A stretch of 64,000 nucleotides of DNA from Actinophytocola sp963825445 (GCA_963825445.1 CAWGTM010000002.1:186001-250000); one strand, 5' to 3'. Shown: positions 33,239 through 42,544, counted from the stretch's first letter. Translations and numbers: made by a program. Notes: generated by a model from the sequence alone, not told the origin.

Positions 33239-33718
33239 GTGCGAACCCTTGCCGTGGTGCGGCACGCGAAGTCGGACTGGACCCATGACCTGCCGGACGA
33301 GGAGCGGCCGCTGAACCCCCGTGGCAGGCGGGACGCACCCGTGCTCGGCGGCTGGCTGGCCGAGCAGCTCACCGGCGGTGTCGACCTGGTGGTCTGCTCC
33401 ACGGCCACCAGGGCGCGGGAGACCTGGCGACTGGCAGGTCCGGCGCTGGAACCGGCACCCACCGTCCGCCACGACGAACGGGTCTACGCGGCCGGCTACC
33501 AGGACCTCATGTCGGTACTTGACGAACTCCCGGACGACGTCCTGACGGCCGTGCTCGTCGGCCACAACCCGGGCCTGTCCGAGCTTGTGGAGATCCTCAC
33601 CGGCGAGCCGGTGGCGCTCAAGACCTCCGCCGTGGCGCTCGTGCGGTGGCCAGGCGGTTGGGCGGACGTGTGGTCGAGACGGGCGAGTCTGGTCAACCAC
33701 GCGACGCCGCGCGGCTGA
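33239..33718 (+). CDS. sixA: SixA-type phosphohistidine phosphatase
   Basis: This 159-residue histidine phosphatase has the catalytic RHAKSDW at residues 8-14 and the second His in 'LVGHNPGLSELV'. SixA removes phosphate from phosphohistidine in phosphorelay proteins; the actinobacterial version may act on other small phosphoesters. GTG start directly after the HAD gene; the gene is convergent with the next gene, with an 18-bp gap. Confidence 0.88.
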   Translation: MRTLAVVRHAKSDWTHDLPDEERPLNPRGRRDAPVLGGWLAEQLTGGVDLVVCSTATRARETWRLAGPALEPAPTVRHDERVYAAGYQDLMSVLDELPDDVLTAVLVGHNPGLSELVEILTGEPVALKTSAVALVRWPGGWADVWSRRASLVNHATPRG

Positions 33719-33736
33719 CCAGACCTCGAGACGGTC

Positions 33737-34081
33737 TCAGGGCTTCTCGGCGGCGCGCAGCGCGATGGGCGCGCCCGCCAGGTCCTCCTCGTTGCACAGG
33801 AGCTTGACGTCGTAGTACGGCGAACCGTCGGCGTCGTCGTAGTCGAGGTGGATGGCGATCACATCGACCGGTTCGCCGAGCCACTCCTGGGTTCGACGAA
33901 GCCAGGCAGCTGACCGCTCCAGAGCGGTGGGCAGGTCGTCGTCGCGGAACTCGACCGGTCGGTAGGGGACTCCGTAGACCTGATCGCGCTGGTGAGGCGG
34001 CCGTGGAAGGTCCACTGACACACCGGCCTCGTCCAGGTCAAGGGCTATGGGCTGGGGCTGGTCACTTGCGAGCTCGCTCAC
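33737..34081 (-). CDS. Small acidic protein of unknown function
   Basis: This soluble protein of 114 residues contains 'PIALDLDEAGVSVDLPRPPHQRD' and 'AIHLDYDDADGSPYYDVKLLC'. No family is recognised, and there are no membrane segments. The GTG at 34081 has AGAGAGG 8 nt upstream; the longer frame to 34282 crosses the cold-shock leader and was rejected. Confidence 0.65.
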   Translation of the reverse strand: MSELASDQPQPIALDLDEAGVSVDLPRPPHQRDQVYGVPYRPVEFRDDDLPTALERSAAWLRRTQEWLGEPVDVIAIHLDYDDADGSPYYDVKLLCNEEDLAGAPIALRAAEKP

Positions 34082-34179
34082 TACACGAGCCTCTCTCAGG
34101 ACCTGAATACCCGCAACCCTTCTAGTGCGGTGATCCGCATCTGTGTGGTTGACTATGGCCGGTCGTTTTTCTTGAGTAC

Positions 34180-34193
34180 GTGATAGATCACGC
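34180..34193. promoter_or_regulatory. Palindrome CGTGAT-AG-ATCACG upstream of the cold-shock gene
   Basis: A perfect 6-bp inverted repeat with a 2-bp centre lies 112 bp upstream of the cold-shock GTG, and also upstream of the divergent gene at 34081. The GTGA(N4)TCAC core resembles half of a CRP-type site with a shorter spacer. Candidate operator only. Confidence 0.35.
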
Positions 34194-34304
34194 TCGCGAA
34201 ATGTTGCGGGCGCGCGGGTTAGCTCGATGTTGAGTCGCCGTCTGGAACCGACCAGGGTTGTCGCAACCGCGGCGGCTTGCACTAACGCTTTTCAGGAGAC
34301 AGTT

Positions 34305-34508
34305 GTGGCACAGGGAACTGTGAAGTGGTTCAACTCCGAGAAGGGCTTCGGCTTCATCGCGCCCGACGACGGCAGCGCTGATGTCTTCGTCCACTACTCG
34401 GAGATTCAGGGCTCGGGCTTCCGGAGCCTGGACGAGAACCAGCGCGTTGAGTTCGAGATCGGTCAGGGCCAGAAGGGCCCGCAGGCCACCGGCGTCCGCG
34501 CCGTCTGA
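34305..34508 (+). CDS. cspA: Cold-shock protein (CspA family)
   Basis: This 67-residue RNA chaperone is a single OB-fold. RNP1 KGFGFIAP and RNP2 VFVHYSEI are intact. The GTG at 34305 has AGGAGA 5 nt upstream. A leader of more than 100 nt is likely, as in other csp genes whose mRNA folding responds to cold. A strong terminator follows. Confidence 0.95.
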   Translation: MAQGTVKWFNSEKGFGFIAPDDGSADVFVHYSEIQGSGFRSLDENQRVEFEIGQGQKGPQATGVRAV

Positions 34509-34528
34509 TCTCGCCCGAACGTGAAGCA

Positions 34529-34574
34529 AGGGCCCCCCTCGGGTCGCAAGACCTGAGGGGGGCCCTCGCTTTTG
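34529..34574. terminator. Bidirectional terminator between cspA and glfT2
   Basis: The 12-bp stem AGGGCCCCCCTC / GAGGGGGGCCCT, extended by GGTC/GACC, is followed on the plus strand by CGCTTTT. It sits between the ends of convergent cspA and glfT2. Confidence 0.85.
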
Positions 34575-34578
34575 GGGT

Positions 34579-36477
34579 CTAGGCCTCGAAGACCTTCCGC
34601 CATGACTCGACCGAGGTCAGCTCGGGCAGCGCGGCCTTGTACTGCTCCACGAGCTTGGGCCAGTCGGCGATCAGCTTGCGGTAGTTGTGTGCCGCCTGGC
34701 GGGCCAGGTCGCGGAACACCTTGGGATCGCGACGCCGGAACGCCACCCCGCTGCCGTCGGCGTTGGACACCGTGGCGCTGTCGAGGTTGCCCAGCAGGAA
34801 CCACAGGGCGCTGTTGGCCGAGATGTTGACCTGGGGACGTTCCACGGCCGACGCCTCCGGCGGACGCAGGTTGTGCACCAGCGCCTTGCCCGCCCGCAGC
34901 GCGATCCTCGCGGGGTTGACCGGCGGGTGCAGCATCTGCTCCGCCTTGACCATGTCGAACGTGGGCGGCGGGAACTCCCTGGCCGACGGCAGGAACTGCG
35001 CGTCCGTGTACTGCTTGCGGACCTCCTGCACCTCCGGCAACCCGGTGGACAGCTTGTCGAACAGCCGCTCGGGACCGGCCATGAAGTCCACGACCGCCTT
35101 CAGCTCGAGGGCGGCGGTGGAGTACTCCATGGACAGCAGCCGGCGAACCGTCTGCCGCGCACCCTGCTTGAGCAGCGTCTTGCGCATGTCGTACGGGCTG
35201 TGCAGCGCGGCCATCACCAGCCGGTTGCGCATGTGGAAGTAGACGGTCCAGTCCTTGGTGTCGTTCTTGTCCGTCCACGGCTCGTGCCACACGGCCGAAC
35301 CGGGCAGCGACACGGTCGGGATGTCGTGTGCCAGCGCGCGCAGCGAGTACTCGGAGTCGTCGCACTTGATGAACAGCGGCAGCGGCAGCCCGGTGCGCTC
35401 GATGACCTCACGCGGGAACAGGCACATCCACCAGCCGTTGTAGGTGGAGTCGATGCGCCGGTGCAGCTCGCGGGTGTCGCGCAGCGAGTGCTCGCCGAAG
35501 TCGTGGTCGGTGACCGCGCCGGGAGCGCGCCGCCACGTGCAGGACGCCAGGTCGATGACCTCACCCATGGTGTGCAGCCGCGACTTGGCCTGCAGGTTCA
35601 GCATGTGGCTGCCGACGATGACCGGCTTGGCGGCCGCGCGGGCGAACATGTTGGACCGCAGCAGCGAGTCGGGCTCGAGCGCGATGTCGTCGTCCATCAG
35701 CAGGATCTGGTCGACCGTGCCGGGCTTCGTGTGCTCGATCGACTCGTACATGGCGCGGGTGAAGCCGCCGGAACCGCCGAGGTTGCCCTGGTCGATGACC
35801 TCGAGCCGGTCGCCGAGCACCTTCGCGGCCTCGCCGAACTTCTCGTGGTCGCGGATCTTCTTGCTGCCCTGGTCGGCCACGTAGACCTTGCTGACCACGT
35901 CGAGCACCGCCGGGTCCTCACCGATGGCGAACAGCGTGGCGACGCAGTCGTCGAGCCGGTTGAACGTGGTGATGCCCACCGCGACCTTCCGCATGGGCAG
36001 CGGCTCGTCGGCCAGCCACACGGCGTCGGTCACCTGCATGGTGGAGGCCTCGGTGAACACGTCGAACCACAGCCAGCCGCCGTCCTCGAACGGCTTGAGC
36101 GTGAGCCGGAACTCGAGCGTCTCGGCCTTCTTCTCCGCGTGGACCGGCGCGCCCGTCAGGTGGACGAGGTCGCCGTTCGACTTCGACCGGTACACCTCGA
36201 CGCGGCCGGCGCCACGCACGGTGAGGCGCAGCGTCACGTCCTCGATGACCGTCCAGCGCTTCCAGTAGCTCGCGGGGAACGCGTTGAAGTACGACGCGAA
36301 CGACACCCTGGCCGACGGCGGAACGACCACCTCACGACGGGAGGTGACGTGGCTGTGCACGTTCTCCGGTTCGTCCAGGTACAGCGGCCTGACGTCGAGC
36401 GGGTCGCGGTCCCTCGGCAGGACGACGCGCTGCAGCACACGGTCCGCGTCGGGGCTGGTGGTGGCCTGCTCGGTCAA
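34579..36477 (-). CDS. glfT2: GlfT2, polymerising galactofuranosyltransferase
   Basis: This 632-residue processive GT2 enzyme (Rv3808c-like) builds alternating beta-(1-5)/(1-6) galactan. An N-terminal beta-sandwich precedes the GT-A domain. Metal-binding DDD is at residues 262-264, the Trp pair at 349-350 (NGWWMCLFP), the catalytic acidic cluster Asp373-Asp374-Ser-Glu376, and His398, all close to M. tuberculosis numbering. Start TTG at 36477 overlaps the methyltransferase stop. Confidence 0.95.
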   Translation of the reverse strand: MTEQATTSPDADRVLQRVVLPRDRDPLDVRPLYLDEPENVHSHVTSRREVVVPPSARVSFASYFNAFPASYWKRWTVIEDVTLRLTVRGAGRVEVYRSKSNGDLVHLTGAPVHAEKKAETLEFRLTLKPFEDGGWLWFDVFTEASTMQVTDAVWLADEPLPMRKVAVGITTFNRLDDCVATLFAIGEDPAVLDVVSKVYVADQGSKKIRDHEKFGEAAKVLGDRLEVIDQGNLGGSGGFTRAMYESIEHTKPGTVDQILLMDDDIALEPDSLLRSNMFARAAAKPVIVGSHMLNLQAKSRLHTMGEVIDLASCTWRRAPGAVTDHDFGEHSLRDTRELHRRIDSTYNGWWMCLFPREVIERTGLPLPLFIKCDDSEYSLRALAHDIPTVSLPGSAVWHEPWTDKNDTKDWTVYFHMRNRLVMAALHSPYDMRKTLLKQGARQTVRRLLSMEYSTAALELKAVVDFMAGPERLFDKLSTGLPEVQEVRKQYTDAQFLPSAREFPPPTFDMVKAEQMLHPPVNPARIALRAGKALVHNLRPPEASAVERPQVNISANSALWFLLGNLDSATVSNADGSGVAFRRRDPKVFRDLARQAAHNYRKLIADWPKLVEQYKAALPELTSVESWRKVFEA

Positions 36478-37085
36478 CGTTCCTCACTCTTCCTGGCTAC
36501 CAGTACGAACTCGTTGTAGGTGAAGTACTTGCCGGCCGCCCGCGGCAGCGGGAACGAGATCCGGCGGTCGACCTTCAGACCGACCTGGGTGGCCACGTCC
36601 GCGAGGCCGTCGAGGTCGGTGAACGCCACGTGCGAGGCGTCCGACGCGTACCCGCGCTCCTGCGGGCAGATCAGCACGACCACCGCACCGGGAGCCAGGT
36701 ACTCGACGTAGCTGTCGAGGATCTTGACGGCGTCCTCGCGCGGCATGTGCTCGACCAGGTGCGCGGCGAGCATCCCGCCGAACCGGCCGGGCTTCGCGTA
36801 CTCGCTCTTCTTGAACTCGTCGAGCGTGAAGGCCGTGAGTCCGAGCTTGCGGCAGATGTCCACCGAGTGCTCGTTGTGGTCCACTCCGACGCCACGCGGT
36901 GCGAGGTGGGCGAGGTTGCGGCCGATGCCGCAACCGACGTCGAGCACCTCGCGGTCACCGAACAGGCGACGGACGTTCCAGCGGTACGGGGCCTGCACGT
37001 CCAGAATCCGCTTCCACCGCGGCCCCTGGAGTCTGGCCAGCCGGTCCGTGTAGTCGGAACCATCAGTCGACGTGGGGGAATCCAT
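36474..37085 (-). CDS. Class I SAM-dependent methyltransferase
   Basis: This 203-residue methyltransferase has motif I 'VLDVGCGIGRNLAHL', acidic motif 'GVGVDHNEHSVDIC' and post-I 'AAHLVEHMPRED'. It is coupled to glfT2, so methylation of galactan or of its lipid carrier is an attractive guess, but nothing in the sequence shows the acceptor. The ATG at 37085 was chosen; frames upstream of it lack coding character. Confidence 0.82.
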   Translation of the reverse strand: MDSPTSTDGSDYTDRLARLQGPRWKRILDVQAPYRWNVRRLFGDREVLDVGCGIGRNLAHLAPRGVGVDHNEHSVDICRKLGLTAFTLDEFKKSEYAKPGRFGGMLAAHLVEHMPREDAVKILDSYVEYLAPGAVVVLICPQERGYASDASHVAFTDLDGLADVATQVGLKVDRRISFPLPRAAGKYFTYNEFVLVARKSEER

Positions 37086-37202
37086 AACTTGGGGACCTTC
37101 ACATCCAGTCGGGGCCAATGTCGGCTGCTCGACAGCAGCTAAAAGCACTCTGGGCCTGGCCCAGTATGCACGGCCGTGATACAGCCGCGGACCATGGCCC
37201 AG

Positions 37203-37208
37203 TACGGT
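37203..37208 (+). promoter_or_regulatory. Predicted -10 box for the gene at 37216
   Basis: TACGGT, then 7 nt, then ATG 37216; leaderless. Confidence 0.5.
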
Positions 37209-37215
37209 ACCGCGC

Positions 37216-38556
37216 ATGAAGATGGCTGCAACCTCAGCTGATTCGCCCGGCAGAACCGCCCGGCTGAGGCTGGTGGTCGTGGGGATCGCCGTCCTGGCGA
37301 CGGTGTTCAAGCTCTGGGTTGCGGCACACACGTTCGGCACGAACGACGTGCACTCGTGGTACTCGTTCGCCGAGGGTGTCCGGCTGTTCGGTCCGGTCGA
37401 CATGTACGGGCACCCGTACTTCAGTCTCTACAACCATCCGCCGCTGTCCGGCCGGATGCTGGTGGCCATCAACTGGCTGGTCGACCGTGACGTGGCCAAC
37501 TTCCTGTTCCTGATCAAGGTTCCGGCCGTGATCGCCGACCTGGTCATGGCCTGGCTGGTCTTCGAACTCGTCCGCCTGCGGCGCCCGGTGGTCGAGGCCA
37601 CGGTCGCCGCTGTGCTCGTGGTGTGCAGCCCGGTCCTGGTGGTCATCTCCGGCTTCCACGGCAACACCGACCCGCTGTTCGTGATGTTCGCGCTGCTCAG
37701 CGTGTACTTCCTGGTGGTGAGGCGGTGGGCGGCCGCGGCCGGTGTGGCGTTCGCGCTGTCGCTGTCGGTCAAGTTGATCCCCATCGTGCTCGTGCCGATG
37801 CTGCTGGTGATCCTTTTCCGACTCGGCGTGCGAAAACTGCTCACATTCACGGCCGGCGGCGTTGTGGTGTTCGCATTGCTGTGGGGCCCGGTGATGCTCA
37901 ACAGGTGGGCCGAGTTCAGCCGCGACGTCATCGGTTACAAGGGCATCTGGGCGCGGGAATGGGGCCTGAACCAGTTCCTCGTGTGGGCCGAGGCGCCGAC
38001 CGGCGTGACCGAATGGCTGATCGGGCCAGGCCGTTTCGTTGTGCTGGCGCTGTGCGCATTGCTTCCGGCTTATATCGCCTGGCGTCGCCCGATGGTGTTC
38101 AGTCCCGCGGCCGCCGGACTCGCGCTGGCCATGTTCCTTCTGTTGAGTCCCGCATTCGGGATGCAGTACCTGGTGTGGCCGCTGGCCGCCCTGTACTTCA
38201 TCAACTTCTGGGCTGCGACGCTCTACAACGTCGCTGCCAGCACGTTTGTCCTGGTGGTCTACACGTACTGGGCCTCCGCCCCCATCGGTGAGTGGTGGGA
38301 GGCAAGGGGCCAGCTGTTCCGCGAGCAGGACACGGTTCTCATGGTCATCACGTGGTCCACGCTGGCCATCGCCATGATCATCGGACTGTTCCTGATGAAG
38401 CGCCGAAATGGTGACAGCCGGTACGAAAGTGACGGCGGTGACGAAAGTGGTAGCGATGATACCCCGGACACTCCACCACCGTCGGGTAACGAAGGCCACC
38501 CCGGTGACGATAAGCATCAGATCGGCTCGGAACACCATGCGGAAACTGCCGGGTAA
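37216..38556 (+). CDS. GT-C-type polytopic glycosyltransferase
   Basis: This 446-residue protein has about ten membrane helices. An acidic loop after TM1 ('GTNDVHSWYSFAEG') and a second 'GFHGNTDPLFVMF' resemble lipid-linked-sugar transferases of the GT-C fold (GT87/ALG-like). The C-terminal 50 residues are hydrophilic and Asp/Gly-rich. It probably uses a polyprenyl-phosphate sugar donor on the outer face of the membrane. Sugar and acceptor are unknown. Confidence 0.75.
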   Translation: MKMAATSADSPGRTARLRLVVVGIAVLATVFKLWVAAHTFGTNDVHSWYSFAEGVRLFGPVDMYGHPYFSLYNHPPLSGRMLVAINWLVDRDVANFLFLIKVPAVIADLVMAWLVFELVRLRRPVVEATVAAVLVVCSPVLVVISGFHGNTDPLFVMFALLSVYFLVVRRWAAAAGVAFALSLSVKLIPIVLVPMLLVILFRLGVRKLLTFTAGGVVVFALLWGPVMLNRWAEFSRDVIGYKGIWAREWGLNQFLVWAEAPTGVTEWLIGPGRFVVLALCALLPAYIAWRRPMVFSPAAAGLALAMFLLLSPAFGMQYLVWPLAALYFINFWAATLYNVAASTFVLVVYTYWASAPIGEWWEARGQLFREQDTVLMVITWSTLAIAMIIGLFLMKRRNGDSRYESDGGDESGSDDTPDTPPPSGNEGHPGDDKHQIGSEHHAETAG

Positions 38557-38614
38557 TTGCAGGTGACGGGCCGTATTTGGCCAGGCCAGCGTGCTCGTCG
38601 AAATGGCAATCCGC

Positions 38615-38620
38615 TAGCCT
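38615..38620 (+). promoter_or_regulatory. Predicted -10 box for the gene at 38627
   Basis: TAGCCT lies 6 nt before the GTG at 38627; no ribosome-binding site. Confidence 0.45.
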
Positions 38621-38626
38621 CCTCCG

Positions 38627-40129
38627 GTGGCCAACACAAAATCTTCTGGGGGCGTGACCACAGCGACTGAGTCCAGTCGCAGAACGCCTCGCATCGGCAT
38701 CCTGGTGGTTGCCTACAACGCCGAGTCCACGCTGTCGAAGACGCTGGACCGGATCCCCGCGGACTTCCGGGATCAGATCGCCGAGGTGCTGGTCCTCGAC
38801 GACGCGAGCAAGGACGACACGTTCTCCTTCGGGCAGAGCTGGGCCGAGCGCGCGGACACGCCGAAGACCATGGTCATCCGCCACACCAAGAACCTGGGGT
38901 ATGGCGGCAACCAGAAGGCCGGTTACGCGCTGGCCATGGAACGCGGCCTCGACATCATCGTGCTGCTGCACGCCGACGGGCAGTACGCGCCCGAACTGCT
39001 GCCGCAGATGGTCGCGCCACTCGTCAACGGTGAGTGCGACGCGGTGTTCGGCTCGCGGATGATGAAGCGTGGCGACGCGCTCAAGGGCGGCATGCCGCTC
39101 TACAAGTGGGTCGGCAACCAGATCCTCACCCGCTTCGAGAACAAGATGCTCGGCACGGACCTGACCGAGTTCCACTCGGGCTACCGCGCCTACAACGTCG
39201 CCGCGCTGCGTGACATCCCGCTGCAGCACAACACCGACGAGTTCGACTTCGACACCCAGATCATCATCCAGCTCGTCGAGGCCGGGAAGAAGATCGTCGA
39301 GATCCCCATCCCGACCTACTACGGCGACGAGATCTGCTACGTCGACGGCATGCGCTACGCCAAGGACGTCGTCAAGGACGTGGTCGAGTCCCGGCTGGCG
39401 AACATGGGCTTCGGCACCTCCGACTGGATGCCCACGCCCGACGAGTACGCCTTCAAGGAGGGCGACGGCTCGTCCCACTCCGTCATGCTGGAGATGCTGA
39501 AGGACCGCCCGGCGTCGAAGATCCTCGACATCGGCTGCTCCGGCGGCCTGCTGGCCGAGCGCATCCGCGCCGCGGGCCACCACGTGACGGGCGTCGACTA
39601 CCTGGAGATCCCCGGCGTGCGCGAGCGCACCGACGACTTCTACCAGGCGGACCTCACGACGGGCATTCCGCCGGAGGTCGGCACGGGCTACGACGTGGTG
39701 ATCGCCGGCGACATCGTCGAGCACCTCCCCCGGCCCAAGGAGACGCTGCGCGAGATCCTGCGCGTCCTGCGTCCCGGCGGCCAGCTGTTGCTCTCGGTGC
39801 CGAACTTCGGCCACTGGTACCCGCGGTCCCGGGTCATGTTCGGCCTGTTCGGCTACGACCGCCGCGGCATCCTCGACCAGACCCACCTGCGGTTCTTCAC
39901 CAGGGCGTCGCTGCGCAGGCTCGTTCGCCGCTGCGGCTTCGACATCATGGAGGAGACGTACACGGGTCTGCCGCTCGGCGTCGTGTCCGACTCCGACGGC
40001 TTCAAGCTGAAGATCGTCCGCAAGATCGACGCCTGGCTGGTCCGCCGGCGACCGACCCTGTTCGGCTACCAGTTCATTCTGCGGCTGACCCCTCACGCGG
40101 AGGACAGGCTCGTTGTCGAAGGAACTTGA
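38627..40129 (+). CDS. Two-domain GT2 glycosyltransferase / SAM methyltransferase
   Basis: The protein has 500 residues. Residues 20-270 are a DPM1-like GT2 domain ('VVAYNAESTLSKTLDRIP', 'VLDDASKDDT', 'LHADGQYAPELLP'). Residues 285-500 are a class I methyltransferase ('ILDIGCSGGLLAERIRAAG'). It may make and methylate a polyprenyl-phosphate sugar. The next gene, a small SMR-type membrane protein, overlaps it by 17 bp and could flip the product. Confidence 0.85.
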   Translation: MANTKSSGGVTTATESSRRTPRIGILVVAYNAESTLSKTLDRIPADFRDQIAEVLVLDDASKDDTFSFGQSWAERADTPKTMVIRHTKNLGYGGNQKAGYALAMERGLDIIVLLHADGQYAPELLPQMVAPLVNGECDAVFGSRMMKRGDALKGGMPLYKWVGNQILTRFENKMLGTDLTEFHSGYRAYNVAALRDIPLQHNTDEFDFDTQIIIQLVEAGKKIVEIPIPTYYGDEICYVDGMRYAKDVVKDVVESRLANMGFGTSDWMPTPDEYAFKEGDGSSHSVMLEMLKDRPASKILDIGCSGGLLAERIRAAGHHVTGVDYLEIPGVRERTDDFYQADLTTGIPPEVGTGYDVVIAGDIVEHLPRPKETLREILRVLRPGGQLLLSVPNFGHWYPRSRVMFGLFGYDRRGILDQTHLRFFTRASLRRLVRRCGFDIMEETYTGLPLGVVSDSDGFKLKIVRKIDAWLVRRRPTLFGYQFILRLTPHAEDRLVVEGT

Positions 40130-40568
40130 TACCGGCCAACTGCCCACGATCACGTTCGACGATCCACCGCCCGATCCCATCAGGAGGCCCCGGGTGACCA
40201 CCGCCAGCTTGGCGTTCCTTCTCTTCGCCGTCTTCTCGGCGGCCGCCGGGCAGGTGCTGCTCAAGCACGGCATGACGCTGGCGACCGAGCGCGCGAAGCA
40301 GGACGACGCGTCGCTGGTCGTCAAGGCCATCACGTCGCCGTGGGTGCTGCTGGGCCTGATGGTCTTCGCCATCTCGGCGGTGGCCTGGCTGACCACGCTC
40401 AGCAAGGTTCCGCTGAGCATCGCCTACCCGTTCAACGCGTTGGGCTACATCGGCATCCTGACGGCCAGCGCCGTGCTGCTCGACGAGCGCACGAACATCT
40501 GGACCTGGCTCGGCACGTCGTTCGTGGCCGGCGGCCTGCTGCTCGTGGTGCTCACGAAACCCGTGTAG
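40113..40568 (+). CDS. Small EamA/SMR-type membrane protein, possible lipid-sugar flippase
   Basis: This 151-residue protein has four helices: 'FLLFAVFSAAAGQVLLKHGM', 'GLMVFAISAVAWLTTLSKVP', then 'AYPFNALGYIGILTASAVLL' and the last helix. It resembles ArnE/ArnF and SMR proteins that move undecaprenyl-phosphate sugars. The TTG start at 40113 lies within the end of the preceding GT2-methyltransferase gene, implying coupling. A strong terminator follows. Confidence 0.75.
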   Translation: MSKELDTGQLPTITFDDPPPDPIRRPRVTTASLAFLLFAVFSAAAGQVLLKHGMTLATERAKQDDASLVVKAITSPWVLLGLMVFAISAVAWLTTLSKVPLSIAYPFNALGYIGILTASAVLLDERTNIWTWLGTSFVAGGLLLVVLTKPV

Positions 40569-40581
40569 CGCCACACATACG

Positions 40582-40620
40582 CGAAAGGGCGGGCCACCGA
40601 ATCGGTAGCCCGCCCTTTCG
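40582..40620. terminator. Bidirectional terminator between convergent genes
   Basis: A perfect 13-bp stem CGAAAGGGCGGGC / GCCCGCCCTTTCG with a 13-nt loop lies between the ends of the genes at 40568 and 40628. Confidence 0.85.
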
Positions 40621-40627
40621 CGTTCGG

Positions 40628-42544
40628 TCAGAAGTCGTACAGCCGACGCCAGTTCTCGCGGCTGGTCAGCTCGGGAGCGGCGGCCCGGTACTCCTCACGG
40701 AGCCTGGGCAGCTCGGAGTTCAGACGACGCACCAGACGGCCGGTCTCCTTGGCCAGCCTGATGGTCAGCTCCTTGTCGCGCCTGCGCACGCGCACGCCGC
40801 CCTGGGAGCCGTCGGTCACGACGACCGTGTCGAACTGCGACACGTGCCACCAGGTGGCGTCCTTCTTCGTCACAGCGCCGATCTGGTGCACCGTGCGGCC
40901 CATGGCCAGGAAGATGAGCCGCTTGAGCATCACCATGCGGTTCTTGCTCGGCTCGGGACCGGCCTGGATCATCGGCACCTCACCCGACTTGAGGCCGGGC
41001 ACGTCCGACGCCGGGTGCATGACCGTGTCCGGGTACTCGGCCCGGATCTTGTGGATCTCCTTGGCGGCCGCCGCGCCGCCGTCATGCAGGATCGACGGGC
41101 CCTGCAGGAAGTCCTCGACCGACTTGAGCAGGGTGGCGGCCAGGCCGTACTGCATGGACATCAGGTAACGCGTGATGCGCGAGACGATGACCCGGGCCGT
41201 CTGCTTGGGATCGATCTCGGCGTGCAGCGTGGACACGATCATCGCGTTACGAACCGCGAAGTACTCGTTCCACTTGTCGAGGTCCTTCCAGTCGAAGTCG
41301 GCGTGCCACAGGCCGGCGCCGGGCAGCGTGACCGTGGCGAACCCGTTGGCCTTGGCGCGGTAGCCGTACTCGACGTCGTCCCACTGGAAGAACAGCGGCA
41401 GCGGCAGACCGATCTTCGCCACGACCTCGGCGGGGATCAGGCAGGACCACCAGGCGTTGTAGTCGGCGTCCACGCGGGCGTCGCCACGGTTGGGCTTGCC
41501 GGTGGGCACGCCGTCCTCGTCCTCGGCCTCGGCCGTGAGGTCGATGTCGTCGAGGGCGCCCCGCACGACCTTGCCGGGGACCAGCTGCGCGAAGTCGGCG
41601 TACTCGGCGCCGGCCAGCAGCATGGTCGGGTGGAGCAGCCGCAGCATCTGGCCACCCACGATGGTGGGCTCGGTGGTGCGGTTGGCGAACGCCGTGAGCC
41701 GGATGGCGATCTCGGGCTCGCACAGCACGTCGTCGTCCATGAACAGCAGGTTCGCGTGCTCGGACCCGCGCGCCGTCACCTCGTACATGCCCCGGCCGAA
41801 GCCGCCGGCACCGCCGAGGTTGGGCTGACGCAGGTAGCGCAGCCGGCCGTCGAGGCCCTGCTGGATGGCCGGGAACGTCTCCCTGGAGGACACGGGGTCC
41901 GTGCCCTGGTCGACCACGTAGATGGCGTCCAGCACGTCGAGGGCCTCGTCGTCGGCCGCGAGGGCCTGGAGGGTCTTGGTGCAGTCGTCGGCGCGGTTGA
42001 ACGTGCAGATCACCACGGCCGTGGGGCGCAGCATCTTCGGCGCGTTCACCGTCCAGCGCAGACGGTCGACCACCAGATCCTGGTCGTTGGTGCCGAACTG
42101 CACCCACAGGAATCCGCCGTCGAGGAACTTGTCCAGCTGGGCGCTCAGCGTGACCTGGCCGCCCTGCTGGTCGGTGACCTCCTGGACGGCGACCGTCCTG
42201 GTGTCGCCCTCGGTGTCCGAGGCGATCAGCGAGATCCGGCCGGAGCCGGACACCGTGACCTCCACGTCGACCTCGGTCACCACCGTCCAGCGTTGCCAGT
42301 AGCTGGCCGGGAAGCGGCCGAAGTAGGTGTCCATGGACACCTCGGAGCCGGCATGCACCACCAGGCGCTGCCGCTCGCGGACCGCGTTGCCGAAGTTGAT
42401 CTGTGCGTAGAGGTCCTCCGGGCAGACCGGGTCGGGACCGCGGAACAGGCCTCGCTGGGCCACCAGGCGGCCGTTGGGAGCGTGTTCCACGAGCCGCTCG
42501 TCCGGAGCCGACGCCTCGCTCGTTGTCGGGGTACTACCGAGCAT
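40628..42544 (-). CDS. Second GlfT2-like galactofuranosyltransferase family protein
   Basis: This 638-residue protein has the same plan as GlfT2: an N-terminal beta domain with 'FGRFPASYWQRWTVVTEV', then a GT-A fold with DDD at residues 270-272, the Trp pair 365-366 (NAWWSCLIP), Asp389-Asp390-Val-Glu392 and His414. All catalytic positions of GlfT2 are kept, so it is probably active. It is clearly diverged from the copy at 34579. It may form a different galactofuranose-containing polymer or a branch. Its own upstream region has no obvious -10. Confidence 0.88.
   Translation of the reverse strand: MLGSTPTTSEASAPDERLVEHAPNGRLVAQRGLFRGPDPVCPEDLYAQINFGNAVRERQRLVVHAGSEVSMDTYFGRFPASYWQRWTVVTEVDVEVTVSGSGRISLIASDTEGDTRTVAVQEVTDQQGGQVTLSAQLDKFLDGGFLWVQFGTNDQDLVVDRLRWTVNAPKMLRPTAVVICTFNRADDCTKTLQALAADDEALDVLDAIYVVDQGTDPVSSRETFPAIQQGLDGRLRYLRQPNLGGAGGFGRGMYEVTARGSEHANLLFMDDDVLCEPEIAIRLTAFANRTTEPTIVGGQMLRLLHPTMLLAGAEYADFAQLVPGKVVRGALDDIDLTAEAEDEDGVPTGKPNRGDARVDADYNAWWSCLIPAEVVAKIGLPLPLFFQWDDVEYGYRAKANGFATVTLPGAGLWHADFDWKDLDKWNEYFAVRNAMIVSTLHAEIDPKQTARVIVSRITRYLMSMQYGLAATLLKSVEDFLQGPSILHDGGAAAAKEIHKIRAEYPDTVMHPASDVPGLKSGEVPMIQAGPEPSKNRMVMLKRLIFLAMGRTVHQIGAVTKKDATWWHVSQFDTVVVTDGSQGGVRVRRRDKELTIRLAKETGRLVRRLNSELPRLREEYRAAAPELTSRENWRRLYDF

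Noticed and set aside
34082..34282. N-terminal extension of the small gene at 33737
   Set aside because: It would run through the regulatory region of cspA; the GTG at 34081 has a good ribosome-binding site.
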